64,000 nt of DNA, taken from Chiua virens (Eukaryota > Basidiomycota > Agaricomycetes > Boletales > Boletaceae). Each line of letters begins with the position of its first letter. The first letter of the stretch is position 1. Below are positions 45,594-56,697 of this stretch, one piece after another. Where the stretch lies: assembly GCA_019787685.1 (NCBI GenBank), contig JAHNUO010000001.1:1426001-1490000 (forward strand), given 5' to 3'. The notes under the pieces were generated by a model. It was not told the DNA's origin and did not search any database. It worked only from the letters and a program-made list of their open reading frames with translations. The position numbers and the translations under genes were made by a program.

Positions 45594-47957
45594 TCACCCA
45601 AAGTACACAACGAACAACGAGGTAGCCAAAAGGAATGTCACTGCCACTGACTGAGAACCAAAGAAAGAAACATGCAATGCCTGTGCTCCGGAGGGATGAC
45701 GAGAACTGGACACGAGGGTATTATATCCACATAAACCTGTACCTTTGAGTTTGTCGATAGGCACGAGAATGATTGGGACGCCGCCTTTGGTATATTCGAC
45801 ATCAATCGTACCGTTGCTGCCTACCGGCCATTGGGCGCAGTTGAGAATACTGTACAACGTTTATATATCAAAATTGGAGCATCGCAACAAGACTTACTTC
45901 ATGAGCGGTGTCTCCGCTGGGTAGGGTGTGTAAACCGCAATACTAGCGTTTCTAGGCTGACGTGACAACGTCAGTATTCGAAAGTGTAGTAACATCCTCG
46001 CATGCATACCGGAGATCCTACGTTCGTCAAAACTGAGACCACATCGCCTTTCTGGAAGGCAATGCTATCGTTCGAGAAAGTGAGGACTTGCATGGAAGAA
46101 TTAACCCAAGAAGTATGGTTGACCAAGAAATTGCGAAACTGTGGAGGCGTTAGTAGAGAACAATTTTTGCAGACGGTGACCATTACCTGATTGAGCGTTG
46201 TTATTAACTGGTAAGTAGTGGTATTAGCATATCCAGAAGGCCATAGTGGTTCACGATTCCACTTGGATTCATGTCAGAAAAATCCGAAAAAGGGGATGAT
46301 GCAATGAGTGTTTTACCGGGTCCGAACCTCCACTGAATCCTTGTTCCTGACCATAATACACAATTGGTATACTGTGACGAATGCTCCGCGCTCAGAGCCG
46401 AAAGATGCTGGCAGATGGAAAACTTACCCGTCTGACATGAAATTGAAAATCATTGCGTTACTATCCAAGTCAGACAGGTGAGCAAATTCAGGAGATGGCA
46501 GTCTCTTACTAGAGGCTTTGCGGGTCGACGGACAGATTTTGCCAGCGCGGATTATCCTGATTCTCAACAAAGTTTCCAAGCAATCCGAGATCCTAGTAAC
46601 AATGTTCATTGGCAGACAGGTCAATAAACGGTAGAGATTGCGAGTCACCTTGTATTTTTGTTGCGACTGAGCTATCACGTCCGTCAAAGCACTCATGTTC
46701 TGTGGGCCAGGTATAGTGAAGGCATTGACTAGGGCGTCATAAATGGGATAATTGAGGACTGAATCGAGAGCATTGGGACCTTGGAACATTGCAGCACCAC
46801 TAGGGAGGTGTTAGAAGAGACGAATGCCATGACAGAACTCGTACTCGACGTCTGAGCCATAAATTTCGCCGATGCAAAATACCCCAGCTGCGGCGCAAAA
46901 GCCCGGCCAAAAGTCTATGTTGACATGCCTGTCACCTCTGGATAAGAAACTGAACGAAAAAACGAAAGAAAGCCTACTTGGCAGCTAAACGGGTGTAAGA
47001 GACTTGAGAGAGGATGAGCAATGAAAAAACCGACCATCGATACGAAGACCGTCAATCTCGTATTCACTTACCAGGGATTTGATGCCAATCCTGGAACGCG
47101 GAGACGACGGTAGGATCTTCCGTGTTGATGTCGGCCAGAGGAACAACAGTGTCACCAAGCCAGCACCGTTCTTCGCTGGTGGCGTTTGACCAATCTACGA
47201 CACAGTAGGGATGGAATTGGGACTAAGAAGACAAGCAAATGAGCACGGATGGAAATCAATATTGTATGGAACTGACCTGTTCCTTGAACATATAGGTAGA
47301 CAGATCGGGGGTGGTGGATGTAGCCATGACATCATTGACAACGACATCGACCATGAGATACCTTGAAGACAAGCATGGGTGAGCGACAAGTAGCAACGTA
47401 ATAGATGACGGACATTCCACGGGCATGCAGATCACGTGAGAGGGCCTTTAAATCGTCCGATGTGCCGAATCTGTCGTTGAGTTTTGTCGCATCGGCAACC
47501 CAGTAGCCATGATATGCATCGCCGTAAGGGGTAGTAGGACCTTGATAATTCTGGGAGACAGGACTGATCCAAACTGCAAGGAACATAAGAGGGGATCAAA
47601 TGGGGACGGGGTTGGCGTACTTGCAGTGAAGCCAGCGTTCTGGATGTAGTCGAGGTTTTCACGAATGCTGGGGCAATGTAAGATATGGTCGGGAGTATGA
47701 TGAGAGATGAACTTGCGTGTTCCAAGTACCACCGCACCAGGTGCGCTGCGCGGGATCACAGCTTGTCAAATTCGCACCACTCGGGAGAGCATAGCGATCA
47801 ACAATGATTCTAAAAATGTATTAATTAGATCCGGAACAAGTAGGAATGCGGGGAAGTGGTACTGGTAGATGGATCGGGACCTCCAGTCGTTGGCGGATGC
47901 CTGCGAGGGAGAGGGAGAAGAGGCTAAAGAGCGACAAGAAAGAGAGAAAGAGCGACA
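45594..47957 (-). CDS. GPI-anchored GH13 (alpha-amylase fold) protein, probably AgtA-type alpha-glucanotransferase
   Basis: Signal-like start at 47957 ([18 protein letters not shown]). The GH13 core reads [59 protein letters not shown], and region [10 protein letters not shown]. Region II is GLRIDAAKH with the nucleophile Asp, region III is CIGEIYG with the acid/base Glu, and region IV is [12 protein letters not shown]. The end ([20 protein letters not shown]) fits a GPI-attachment tail. Canonical alpha-amylases have His in region I (VNH) and region IV (ENHD). Here they are Asp and Gln, as I recall for fungal GPI-anchored AgtA enzymes that remodel wall alpha-glucan. The N-terminal exon is off-frame: DWRSRSIYQ is one base out from the ATG and from the next exon. 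One intron (47668-47716) is GC-AG. Only 71 bp lie between its start and the transporter's. Confidence 0.9.
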
Positions 47958-48028
47958 TTGTTCAATACATGTGGGGTAGCGAAAAAGAGGCTGGTTTTTG
48001 ACGGCAGCATATTATACAGTCCGGGGAA
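47958..48028. promoter_or_regulatory. 71-bp divergent promoter with two carbon-repressor-type sites
   Basis: The shared upstream region of the GH13 gene and the sugar transporter. It contains GTGGGG (47971-47976) and CCGGGG (48021-48026), both fitting the Cre1/CreA/Mig1 consensus SYGGRG, and an AT-rich core (ATATTATAC). At 71 bp this is very short for two promoters, so the two genes probably share control elements or have transcripts that overlap. Binding is inferred, not shown. Confidence 0.5.
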
Positions 48029-49943
48029 ATGACATCCCCTGGCACAGCCACTCATATACCAATGTTGACCCGCTACGGCTCGTTCGTCGTGCTTTGGATC
48101 ACCACCCTCGCATTCCAGGCAAGTTCAAGTCCAGTTCTTTTAATGCACAATACATTGACTTTTACTAGTATGGATACCACACTTCTGCTCTCAATCAGCT
48201 TCAGGCGATTCTCACCTGCCAGGGGACCGTTCCTAGCGAGCTTTACCGTCTCCCCACATGCATCCCGATGTCTGACGCGGCATTCTCCCTCGTCACCTCC
48301 CTCTTCACCGTCGGCGGTTTTATTGGCAGTCTTTCTGCCAATATCGCTATGGACCGCTACGGTCGCAAAGGCGCCACCCGTATTAGTGCACTCTTCAACG
48401 CTGCGGGTGCCACTATTTCCGGCTTAGCTGCATCCATTGCTTCAATGGCTCTAGGAAGGCTCGCCTCGTTTTACATACACTTACGACTTCTGGTATCCTG
48501 ACAACCCAGCATCATAGATTCCTTGTCGGTGTGGCCGCTGGAATTGGCATTTGCGTCGGCCCCATTTACCTTTCCGAAATCGCACCACCCGACATCAAAG
48601 GCAGTCTAGGTATTCCCGCTCTCTTCTTTGTCCTCCTTTCTCTATAATTTCTCTTAGGGGTTCTCACGCAACTGGCTATCGTCATTGGAATCATGGCCTC
48701 CCAGGCAATCGGCTTTACTCTGGCGACTCCCACTCACTGGCGTCTCGTCCTCTTCCTGTCTTCCGCACTTTCAGTAATCCAGTTCCTCCTTGCACCCCCA
48801 ATCGTAGAGTCGCCCGCTTACCTTCTACGACATGCCCTCATCGCTGAAAGGAAAGCTGCTATTCAGTCCCTATGGGGATCCCAATCTGGAGTCGCTCGTC
48901 CTGACCGTAAGGAGCACATGCAGCACATGCAATTTTCAGTGTCCATTCTTACCTCCCTGCTTAGCCGAGAATATTGCCGAGGAACCACTCCTGACGTCAA
49001 ACGATGATGTCTCTGATGCCGAACATTCCAGCGTGGTTACCGTTCCTAAGCTTCTTACTTCTCCCGAGCTCCGAAGACCTCTCTTCACTGTCGTATTTGC
49101 GATGCTATCCCAACAAACATCTGGTATACTACCTTTCCTCTCTTTGCAACATTCTTTCAACTGATCAAAAACAGGTATCAATGCAGGCAAGATATTCACC
49201 CAACACAACCTACTCGGCATGCTCACCGAATACTAGTTATGTATTATAGCAACAATATTCTCTCTAAATCGCTTCCGGAGCTGGCGGCATATGTATCGCT
49301 GGGAATATCAGTCGTTAATTTCCTCATGTCCTTCCCTCCATTATTCCTGATCGAGGTACATGTCCCGCTGAATCGCCCGCCATTGCACTGACCCTGTTCC
49401 AGCGTGTTGGCAGAAAGCAGCTGTTCAAGTGGTCTGTTGGCGGTGCACTAATTTCACATCTAGTATTAGGTTATGGCCTCAACTCTGGATGGGTCACCGT
49501 TTCGAGCATTGCTATAACTACATTTGTCATGCGAGTGTCATGAAAATTCGACCTCTCCTCCCCTGACCTTTCTTTCTGGTAGGTCTTTTGCCATTGGGCT
49601 CGGACCTGTCCCATTCGTCATCGTTCCAGAGGTTGCTCCTTTCCATGTAAGTGTCTCCAGTTGCAGAACTCGATCTTATGTCAATATATTTTCTCCGTGT
49701 AGGCCGTCTCTGCGATATCGTCGGTTGGGTTGTCTATGAATTGTTGGTCTTCCATTGCATATACTTTGTGGCTTTTTCACGTTCTGTGTAGGGATCATGA
49801 ACTTCGTCGTCGGTCTAGTATTCCTCCCACTGAGGAACTTGCTTGCACACGGAGATCCAATGAAGGCAGGAAGGGTGTTCTATGTCTTCGCAGCGGTCTT
49901 ACTGTGCTCTGCGTTGGGTTTCTTGAGGTTATACAGGGGTTGA
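48029..49943 (+). CDS. MFS sugar transporter
   Basis: Twelve-helix sugar porter. The start at 48029 gives YGSFVVLWITTLAFQ, YGYHTSALNQLQAILTC, MSDAAFSLVTSLFTVGGFIG, NIAMDRYGRKGA (the D-R-x-G-R-K signature), GRFLVGVAAGIGICVGPIYL, SEIAPPDIKGSLG, VLTQLAIVIGIMASQAIGF, VESPAYLL, QQTSGINAVMYYSNNIL, IERVGRKQLF, GLGPVPFVIVPEVAPFHAVS, and NFVVGLVFLPLRNLL. It ends at 49943. It is most like the VPS73/vacuolar-hexose group of fungal porters, so the location (plasma membrane or vacuole) is open. About ten introns: those at 48119, 49187 and 49531 begin GC (GCAAGT, GCAAGA, GCGAGT), and a weaker GC case is at 48459. The GINA motif lies on a 12-nt exon (49175-49186). Confidence 0.92.
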
Positions 49944-50107
49944 ACGTTGAGTTGGACTGGAGGCCAGTTCTGACTCCGTCGCTTTACTTGGTGGCTTTAC
50001 ATAATTGATAGCAATGTTGGAGACTACTTGCAACCGTTGCGTACATACATCACTGGAAATTGGTTTCTCGTCGTCGCACGCGTTGTCTTCATACTCGTCA
50101 AGAAGCC

Positions 50108-53100
50108 ATGTCCGACCAAGAGTCCAAGGAACTTAGCGCCTTCTTTGCTTTCTTCGAACGCTTCGACCTCACACGGCGAGTTACGACAATTTCAGACCTC
50201 AGTGATGGAACCACTCTCTTCGACATACTCTCGCTAGTGTGAGTCTCCTTTCGCGCTGGCAGACCAGAAATTCTCAGCAATCGTCGACCTGCACAGAGAC
50301 CCAGACTACTTCAGGCAATCCAGCCGCACCAGCACGGTGACCCAGCTTTCCGACAATTGGGTTCTGCGTTTCAGCGCACTCAAACGGCTCTACCGTCTAC
50401 TCACCCAATACTTCACGGATGTCCTTCAAAAACCGACCAGCGGCCTCGAGGTACCCGACCTTCAAGCGATCGCCAAAGACCATAATGTCGCCGCGACACT
50501 GATACTCTGTCGAATGACGATCGCGATCGCGGTACAGTCCGAAAAGAACAAGGAAATCATCGAAAGGATTCAAAATTTGAACGAAGGTGCCCAGCATCAG
50601 TTGATGAAAGCTATCGAACAGGTGCGTTCTCCAAACATTGAGCATCAACGCGAACCATTCAGGGGTGTGCATGTGTGCGCTAGATCATGGCGAAGATCAA
50701 CGCGTCGCAAGGCGATCATGGCATTGGGGGAGAGGTCATGTCAGAGTGCGTCCTATCTTATTGTACCTCATCCGCGTGCCATGTCACACCTTGGTCTGGA
50801 CAGAGACGATCACTACTACCGCATACAGTCCGAACGGAGTCACGTCCTGGCAGAGAAGGAGACAATCGAAAAGGTCTATCAAGCTCTCCTAGAAGAACAT
50901 CGTGTCCTGCAGACCAACTTTGACGATCTCGTTTCCGAAAAGGAGGATGCATTCGCTCGTCTTCGCGAATTGCAGCGCGATCTCGATGGTAGACGGAATG
51001 ACAAGGCCGACGTCATGATGCGCGCTGAGATCGACAGGTTTCGGTCGGAGATGTGAGTCTCAGCCCTGTTAGTAGGATTGCTGATCCCGTTGTCTAACAC
51101 CTTGGGAGATGCTAGCCAGAAGAGCGAGGATAGCCTCGCCATCACGGAAGCTGAACTTGAAAAGCAGACTGGCCTTGTCAGTGAACTCACACGCAAGCTA
51201 GACGATCTTCAGATTATAGCCAACCAGGCTGCGAGCCTCAAAGATCAGGTGGACGAGTACGTGAATCGTCGTATGTAAGGGAAGAGTGACTCAACGCATC
51301 TCAGATATCGCCATGCAGCAGACAAACTCCAGAAGACTGAGAACGTCATGGAAAAATATAAGAAGAAGCTTCAAGAAGGTGCCGATCTGCGGCAACATGT
51401 GAAAGTCAGTATGCTCGTGCTCTATCTTGACCATTTCTCACGCGGCATTCATGAACAGTCGCTGGAACGACAAAATGCAGATCTCGTCGATAAGAACGCT
51501 TCCCTGGAAGAGGAATACCGTAAGGTGGCAGCGTTCAAGCCTCTCATGGAATCTTATAAGAATCAAATCGCCGAACTCGAAGCTAAAGTTGCTTCGCGCT
51601 CGCAGGAAACGGAGACAGTGAAATTCGAGCTCGAGCAAACGCGTACGAGACTCCGCATCACGACGGAGGAGCGCGCCAAGGATTCGGAGATGCTTGAATT
51701 GTACCAGGAGAGACTGCGCGAGTTGGAACTTACTTCTCATCGCGCGCCATCAACGACCAAGTCGACAAATCGAGAAGAGGAGCCGTCACGGGATTTGACA
51801 ACACTGACTGAAGAAGAGCTGATGGGTGAACCGTCTCTTGCGCTTGACGATGAGCTTGACGACGCACTCTCAGGCACGACTATGACTGATTTGAAGCTCC
51901 AGATCAAGAAGCTTCAGAGAGAGCTTTCTGCAGTCAAAAAGAATGAGGTGGATGGCAGTCGTATTCTCGTACTAGAGAACCTGTTGGAAGACGCGAATCG
52001 CATGAAATCGCGTTACGAAGCCGATTATCTCGCAGCGCACCGAGAGAAACTCGTCCTACAGCGTGACTTGGAGGAGATTCGCAGTGGCAAGGCATCTGGT
52101 GATGGGTACGCGTAATGCATATACTTACCACCGTGGCGACTGATCTGTCCTTCGCAGTGCCGAGGCGGCCATTGCTCTTCGCCAGCGTTTGAACGAAACA
52201 GTCGACCAACTGGACGCACTGGGCAAAGAGCATGCGGATCTCGAAGTCCAATTCGATACCCAAAAGCGAGAACTGACTATCGCCAAGTCTGATTGTTGGT
52301 GTCCCATTGTATACTATGTACCCTCTCTGATCCGTGAATTCTCAGTGAACCTAATCAATAAAGATCAAGTAGAAATCCTCGCCTCGCTACGAGAGTCAGT
52401 CAGCGAAGACAAGGCCTTCCTGGAAGCAGAGACGGAACGTTTGAAGAAACAGATGAAGGAACTCAGCGAGAAAAACCGGATGCAACTTGAACAAGTGAAC
52501 GCACTTTTACTTGAGAAGGTTAATCTCCAGAGCGAAGGCATTGGGCAAAGAGAAAAGATGCTGCAACGCGAGCGAGATATAGGGTTTGGACTCTTATTTA
52601 TTTCGTCGTCCGTCTCTGAGAATGCAATTCAGGGACTTGCGCGCCTCCTTGTCAGGGAAAGGTATACCCGAAGACGTTAAGACAAGATTGCTTGCTCTTC
52701 ACGAAGAGAATCTGAACGTTAAGGAACAACTAAAGACGACGCAAGATAAACTTAGCAAGGCAAAGACGGTAGGCTTTGATCGAATGGCGCATCGTGTGTC
52801 GTGCTCACTCTTTTTCAGTTCATCAAATCTCAGGACAAACTCTTCAAGGAGGAGCAAGCGAAGCTCGCTTCTGTGACAGCTGTAAATGTATTCTATGCTT
52901 CTCCCATATCTTTCTAATCGTCACGCATAGCAAAACATCTCCGAGGAGGCAGAAGGCAACTTGCAGACCCAGATCAAAGACCTCAAGGAAGAGCTCTCCC
53001 GTGCCAAGGTTCGTGCGTTGTGTAACGGAGTCTGGGTTGTTGCTCACGAACATGCTCCAGGCATGTTATCTGGACCTGGAAAAGCGGTACCAACACGAAT

Positions 53101-53309
53101 TTTACCACATGAGTGGCGTTATTCATCGCACTGGCATGTTCCGCCTCTGGAGCTCGTATGCGCAGCCGACGCCGAACGGAAAACCGGAGCCCAATGCATG
53201 GCTAGGACAGCAGCGAAAGAATGTGAGTTTACACCGGTAGGCTGACTAGGATGGCTTCGTGCTAATGGGTCTACGCCTGCAGCTTGCGCACGTTCTGCAT
53301 CGCCGGTAG
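50108..53309 (+). CDS. HOOK family dynein adaptor (HookA/Hok1-like)
   Basis: Links early endosomes to dynein/kinesin on microtubules. The start at 50108 gives the N-terminal HOOK domain (FFAFFERFDLTRRVTTISDL, FDILSLV, DYFRQS, NWVLRFSALKRLYRLLTQYF, LQAIAKDHNVAATLILCRM, AIAVQSEKNKEIIERIQNLN). The rest is long coiled coil (for example LLEEHRVLQTNFDDLVSEKE; DLKLQIKKLQRELSAVKKNE; ERLKKQMKELSEKNRMQLEQ). The C-terminal cargo-complex part has YHMSGV and a WLGQQRKN motif; it ends HVLHRR at 53309. About twelve introns. Length (around 800 residues) and layout fit fungal Hook proteins. Confidence 0.92.
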
Positions 53310-53591
53310 TGTTGTCTGAATCTGGAGACGTGGTTTTCCTTCTACTGTTTAACACTACCCTTAGATATCCCTATACTCCTTATAATGCTGATCCTTTTAC
53401 GATCCTTACGATCACTGGCCTGCCTACGTGAAATATTAACGTTGAACGCTGACAATGCAGTATAATGGTTCTCTGCATGGTTCCGAGTCCCGACCTACGA
53501 ATCCGGCTCTGCTTAGCAGAATGTCACGATCGACAAGGTCAAAATGGGTCATGACTGGGACATTCCCCGGTTCTCACATTGTCTGCGATAA

Positions 53592-54875
53592 ATGACCTCA
53601 AGCATCGCGCATGCCGTCCTCCACATCGACGGAAGCTTCTGCGAAGGCGGGGGCCAGCTCCTGCGAAACGCAGTATCACTCTCTGCCCTCCTCTCCAAAC
53701 CAATTTCCATATCAAACGTCCGACAAAACCGTCGGCCTCCAGGTTTGCGAAAACAGCATGAAGCAGGTCCGTTTCTCCTCGCACGAGTCCTTGAAGAGAC
53801 CGTATCGAGTTACTCAAACCCGGTGACCTCATAGGCATCCATCTGGCAGCAGCGATTTGTTCTGCAGAAACCCAGGGTGTACATGTCGAATCCACCACGG
53901 TGGACTTTCGCCCGGGTTCGATTCAGTTGCCCCAAACGCTCACTGCAGACACGGGCACGGCAGGCTCCACCACGCTCCTCCTCCAGGTAGCCCTTCCTTG
54001 CCTCTTTTTCCCCCCGTCATCGGGGATTCCTGATCGACTCCCCACGTCCGAGTCCGAGCACACACACGACGCTGGCATTACGTGTACCAACGCGCCCGTC
54101 CTCACCCTCCTCGGCGGCACGAACGCCATCCTCGCCCCCCAGATCGACTACACCCAATCCATCCTCCTCCCCTTCCTCTCTCGCCACCTCCACATCGCTC
54201 CCACCCTCGTCGTCCATCGGCGCGGGTACTACCCCAAGGGCGGCGGTGTCGTGCAGTGCACCGTGCCCGCAATCCAGGGCCCACTTCCCCCGGTAGTGCT
54301 GACCACGCGCGGGGCAGTGACAGCCGTACGCGGCTGTGCACGTGTTGGTGGTCTGCCGCTCTGCATCGCACAGCGCATGGCGGCGGGGGCGCACCGCGCG
54401 CTAGTGGCGAGTGGGCCACGCGTTGGAATCGCAGCGGCCCAGATCGGCATCACGGCTGTCCGGGAGCGCGACGAGGACGTGGTCGGTGGGGGTGGAGGCG
54501 TTCTGTTATGGGCTGAGACGGAGGACGGGTGTGTGCTTGGCGGGTCGGCGGTGAGCACGAGGGAGAAGCGGCCCGAGGTGGTGGGGGAGGAGGCTGCGGC
54601 GGAGTTGGTGAGGAATTTGAGCCATGGGGGATGCGTGGACGAGTATTTGCAGGATCAGATGATCATATTTTTGGCGCTGGCCAAGGGGACCTCCGTCGTC
54701 AAAGTGGGTCCGCTCACAGATCATACCCGGTCAGTCACCTTTAAATTTCCTCGCTGTCATTTCGACATGGACTGAGGCTTGCGATAGAACAGCGATCCAC
54801 GTAGCTCAATTAATGACGGGAGCAAAATTCCGCATTGACGAAGGCACGCATGAGAGTGCGATCATAACCGTGTGA
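53592..54875 (+). CDS. RTCA: RNA 3'-terminal phosphate cyclase
   Basis: Converts RNA 3'-phosphate to 2',3'-cyclic phosphate using ATP and a covalent histidine-AMP intermediate. The start at 53592 gives [20 protein letters not shown], then [89 protein letters not shown], and [20 protein letters not shown]. After the last intron comes [18 protein letters not shown], where the His of DHT is the likely nucleophile. Two introns. The middle (54000-54700) is much more GC-rich than its neighbours. An acidic insert after LPCLFF (TSESEHTHD) lengthens one loop. It resembles the true cyclase (RTCA), not RCL1. Confidence 0.94.
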
Positions 54876-55178
54876 GGGGATTGGATTCATTCCTTCTTAG
54901 TCGGTGTAGCACCCAGTAGCACCTTGATGGAGATACCTTGTACAAACCTCCCAGAATAAATAATAATTACTGGGAGAGCGCAACAATCTGTATGTCGAAG
55001 TACTGTATTACAAGGGAGATGCTAGGTAAGTCCGATATAGAGTAGAGCATATCTGCATTGCGAGCAGCCACGTTTCATGAGGTCAAAAGTCTAGCGGTTC
55101 CAAGAAAGAAGCGACATGTCTCCCAGTCGTCTAGGATCTAATTAGTCTGGAAGCACTATTCATAACGAGGCGAGCATC
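54876..55178. other. 3' intergenic spacer, RTCA / CDC50
   Basis: About 300 bp between two convergent stops, AT-rich, with AATAAATAATAA (54955-54966), a likely poly(A)-signal region for RTCA. Nothing else seen. Confidence 0.5.
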
Positions 55179-56580
55179 TTACCGAGGTTTGAAGAGATGA
55201 CGGATGGTGCCCGCCAGTGCGAGAAGTACGAACACGCCTGCTGCTGCAACGTAGGCCCAGCCCAGGAACGGGTTCTTGCCACCTATCCAAGAAACCGTGG
55301 AGATCACAAGTGACTTCGTACCCCCGAAACCTTGGACCGGATAATCTGACACACGAATCATGAGCCAGGTTGAATATATCCCCAGCTGTCCAACTTACTG
55401 AGATATATCTGAACCTCGTATTGTCCAGCAGGTAAGGTAGTCGTATCGTTCCTACCATACAACTTCGAGAACGTAGGTAAACCAGCTGTTCTCATCCAGT
55501 TTTGGAAGTGTTCGTCCGCTTGGAGATTTGGTGGTGGCGTATCATTTGAGTAGCCGTTTGGGTATCTGAGTGCCCAGTTGGGAGGAGGTGCAATCTCATT
55601 GAACTTTCCGACATAACCGGACGTTGCACTGTATCTTTTGGCTTCACCCGGCCAAGCGATGCCGCTCTGTGTAAAATTGTAATCTGATGCACCAGTCGTG
55701 TTAACTGGACGGAAACCAGAAAACGTATCTGCATGTTGACAATCAACTTAGGAGTGATTCCTCGAATAATAATGCACATTACCGTTGAACACAGAATTTG
55801 CGATCAAACCACACGGGTAGATACCCTTTCCGTCACTTGTCACTGCCAGTGGCTTGCAATTGCTACTGCTGAGATCACTTTGAGATACATAATCGCCTTG
55901 AAGCTGGGAGGTATCGAGACTCTGAACATATCGTCGATTGTTTTGATAGTAGTTGGTGAGCTTGTAATATTGAAACACGGAGGCCGGTAGATCTGCTACG
56001 ACGTCAAAACGGATGTAGCAAGCGTGTGTCTCGTTGGGAAGGGTCGTCGTCGAGTTAAGAAGGTATGCATATTGCGGTGTGCTAAACGACTTTCCGCTAT
56101 CCGAGGAGCGGAGGTTGTACGAATAAGAGGGCATATCCACGAAATTGAGGTTGTCCAGAGACGAGGCACTCGTCAGGTTCCAACAATCCGTGTAATCAAA
56201 GGCCATTTCAGATACCTGTCAGCCAGAAGGACAAGGAAGAACGAGCCCCGAAAGGTGAGGGGAATGAATCGGGAATGAATGGACACATACCAAGCTGCTT
56301 CCCCATACAAGTAGTCCGCCTATTGGGGCAAATATGATGCCAGTGATGAAAAGTGTGGGCAACACGGTCTTGGGAGTGAGTATGGGCTGCCATGCCTTCA
56401 GACGTTGTTGCTTGAAGGCAGTATCTAGACAGATTGCTGCGGTCAGACGCTGGGAATGAGGGAACTTGGTAACAAAGACTCACTTGCAGGACGTCTCCAG
56501 CTTCCCTTTTCCTTCTTACGCTCGCCGTTCTGGTCGTCATTGTCTTCGTTGCGCTGCTTCTTGCGACTGAAGAGACCCAT
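55179..56580 (-). CDS. CDC50/LEM3 flippase beta-subunit
   Basis: Non-catalytic partner of P4-ATPase lipid flippases, needed for their ER exit and activity. The start at 56580 ([18 protein letters not shown]) gives a charged cytosolic tail. Then come [20 protein letters not shown], helix 1 ([20 protein letters not shown]), and a long lumenal domain with paired cysteines and N-glycosylation sites ([84 protein letters not shown]). Helix 2 is [20 protein letters not shown] and the end is RHLFKPR at 55179. About five introns. It shares a 117-bp promoter with MCMBP. Confidence 0.95.
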
Positions 56581-56697
56581 CGTTGTGGTCGTCGTCGTCG
56601 TCGTCGAGATATTATGGTGCTGAATAACTCAGTTCACAGCCACAGGTGATGTCGACGCTTTGCAGTGTTATTAGTCAGCATTGAACTGACTTGATCA
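56581..56697. promoter_or_regulatory. divergent promoter, CDC50 / MCMBP
   Basis: 117 bp between the two starts. The CDC50 side has a run of GTC/GTT triplets (about 56582-56606), which lies in its leader. No factor site recognised. Confidence 0.4.

Noticed and set aside
53905..53925. GGTTCGATTC resembling a tRNA T-loop
   Set aside because: It lies inside the conserved RTCA coding sequence and no cloverleaf can be drawn around it.
54017..54516. Several long ORFs in all frames over RTCA
   Set aside because: They arise from high GC content; only the frame with the cyclase motifs is supported.
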